From Halocaridina rubra (Eukaryota; Arthropoda; Malacostraca; Decapoda; Atyidae), in the NCBI GenBank assembly GCA_037179515.1, contig JAXCGZ010000126.1, positions 71,001-135,000 on the forward strand: 64,000 nucleotides of DNA, given 5' to 3'. Each line of letters begins with the position of its first letter. Position 1 is the stretch's first letter. The notes beneath the pieces are model-generated. The model did not search any database. It was given only the letters and a program-made list of their open reading frames with translations, and was not told the origin of the DNA. Both the position numbers and the translations under genes were made by a program. Below, piece after piece: positions 59,067-64,000 of this stretch.

Positions 59067-59677
59067 GTACGTACAGTATAACTCACAGTATTGCATCATG
59101 CGAAATAGTGTTCGATAGTGTACAATGTATTGGGGTCGCAGCTACGTGAGCTAGCATATATATTTATATTTCCAGTAGTTTCATGATTTTATTGATAAAA
59201 AAAACGTATTTATTAGCCTAAGAATAATAAAACAGTAAAAAATAGTAAAAAACATAAATACTAACAGTATTGCAACATGTAAAATACGATACCGCTATCA
59301 GCGTTTTGGACAAAGACTCTAACTCACGTGTGCACCGTTCACATTGTGCTTATTAAATGTTTTGCCTGTGTTCGATAGCGTACAATGTATTGGGGTCACA
59401 GCTACGTGAGCTAGCATATATATTTATATTTCCAGTAGTTTCATGATTTTATTGATAAAAAAAAGTATTTCTTAGCCTAAGAATAATAAAATAGTAAAAA
59501 ACATAAATACTAACAGTATTGCAACATGTAAAATACGATACCGCTATCAGCGTTTCAGACAAAGGCTTCCACCATCTTCCATTGTCTTGCCTCACTCGTG
59601 TGCGCCATTCATGTTGTGCTTATTATTATTAATATGTTTTGCTTGTGATTTTTTACTCGCATATTTTAACCTTTGCA

Positions 59678-59827
59678 ATGCCTCCCAAGCATCCTTCATC
59701 TTCTAAAGCTTCTTGTAGTGAGCCTAAGCAGCAAAGGAAAATGTTAACCATTGTAGATAAAGTGAAACTCTTAGATATCTTGAAAGAAGGAAAAAAGTTT
59801 GTGGATGTCCGCCGCTATTTTACGTAA
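59678..59827 (+). pseudogene. Tigger transposase N-terminal remnant
   Basis: MPPKHPSSSKASCSEPKQQR, then KVKLLDILKEGKKFVDVRRY and FT, ending where the frame meets TACGTAAACG of the 3' repeat. Frame intact to the junction. Confidence 0.8.
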
Positions 59828-60100
59828 ACGTAAAAATTATGTAAAATACTGTACCTATGTATGTCAAGACATCATCACCTCATTCACGGTCAGTTTTCCT
59901 ATCACTTTTATAAAAAATTACGTTGCTTACTGTTATTTATAATGTAAAGGGTGTTTTTTTAACAGTACAGGGAGGGTTTATACAGTGTAAAGGTAAAAAT
60001 ACATTAAAATATCTATGTACATATAGGCTGATCATACTCCGCGGATTTCCTGGTTCGCGCCGGGTCCCGGAACCGAACTACCGCAATAAGGGAGGTAACA

Positions 60101-64000
<3,900 letters not shown>

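Overview
The window looks like intron-rich eukaryotic nuclear DNA, most likely from an arthropod and plausibly a decapod crustacean. The reasons are long (TA)n and (GA)n tracts, many pogo/Tigger-type DNA transposons, CR1-like and BEL/Pao retroelements, and a single-copy host gene split by very large introns. The species call is an inference from style, not a match.

Host gene. Six exons of one gene lie on the minus strand at 31434-31631, 30775-30953, 2832-3039, 2592-2677, 2329-2439 and 220-363. They splice in phase into the middle of PAICS, the bifunctional purine-synthesis enzyme (SAICAR synthetase followed by AIR carboxylase). The start of the protein lies upstream of 31631 and was not found. 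The end lies beyond base 1. One intron, 3040-30774, is 27.7 kb. The intron upstream of the first visible exon fills the rest of the window, more than 32 kb. Nearly everything else described here sits inside PAICS introns.

Mobile layer, left to right. 544-2255 is a TA-flanked element built around a ~180-bp tandem repeat. 3537-10922 is a chain of nested Tigger derivatives separated by (TA)n. 11079-15400 is a CR1-like LINE with an intact second ORF. 15648-18308 holds two inverted copies of a foldback-type element. 18405-28989 is a broken, pol-less LTR element carrying an inserted BEL/Pao copy (21230-26576) whose two ends are inverted relative to each other. 28985-30030 is a LINE endonuclease fragment. 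32205-38346 is a complex of the CACCTAGTTC-ended family with long inverted arms, containing a Tigger derivative and a hAT-type MITE. 38544-45374 is a young LTR element (721-bp LTRs differing at one site, 4-bp target duplication) with no pol and a single ORF with a possible BEN-like end, nested in an older relative. 48508-64000 is another chain of Tigger derivatives, including a pogo-like element with a near-complete transposase (56053-58518) and a Tigger close to autonomous that runs off the window end (61144 onward).

How the parts relate. One Tigger family supplies an almost complete transposase copy, several internal-deletion derivatives that share exact breakpoints, and two copies that carry a fragment of an unrelated repeat-bearing gene in antisense. 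Tandem arrays of ~130-170 bp lie inside these elements and expand into satellite-like blocks. Almost every (TA)n tract abuts a transposon terminus.
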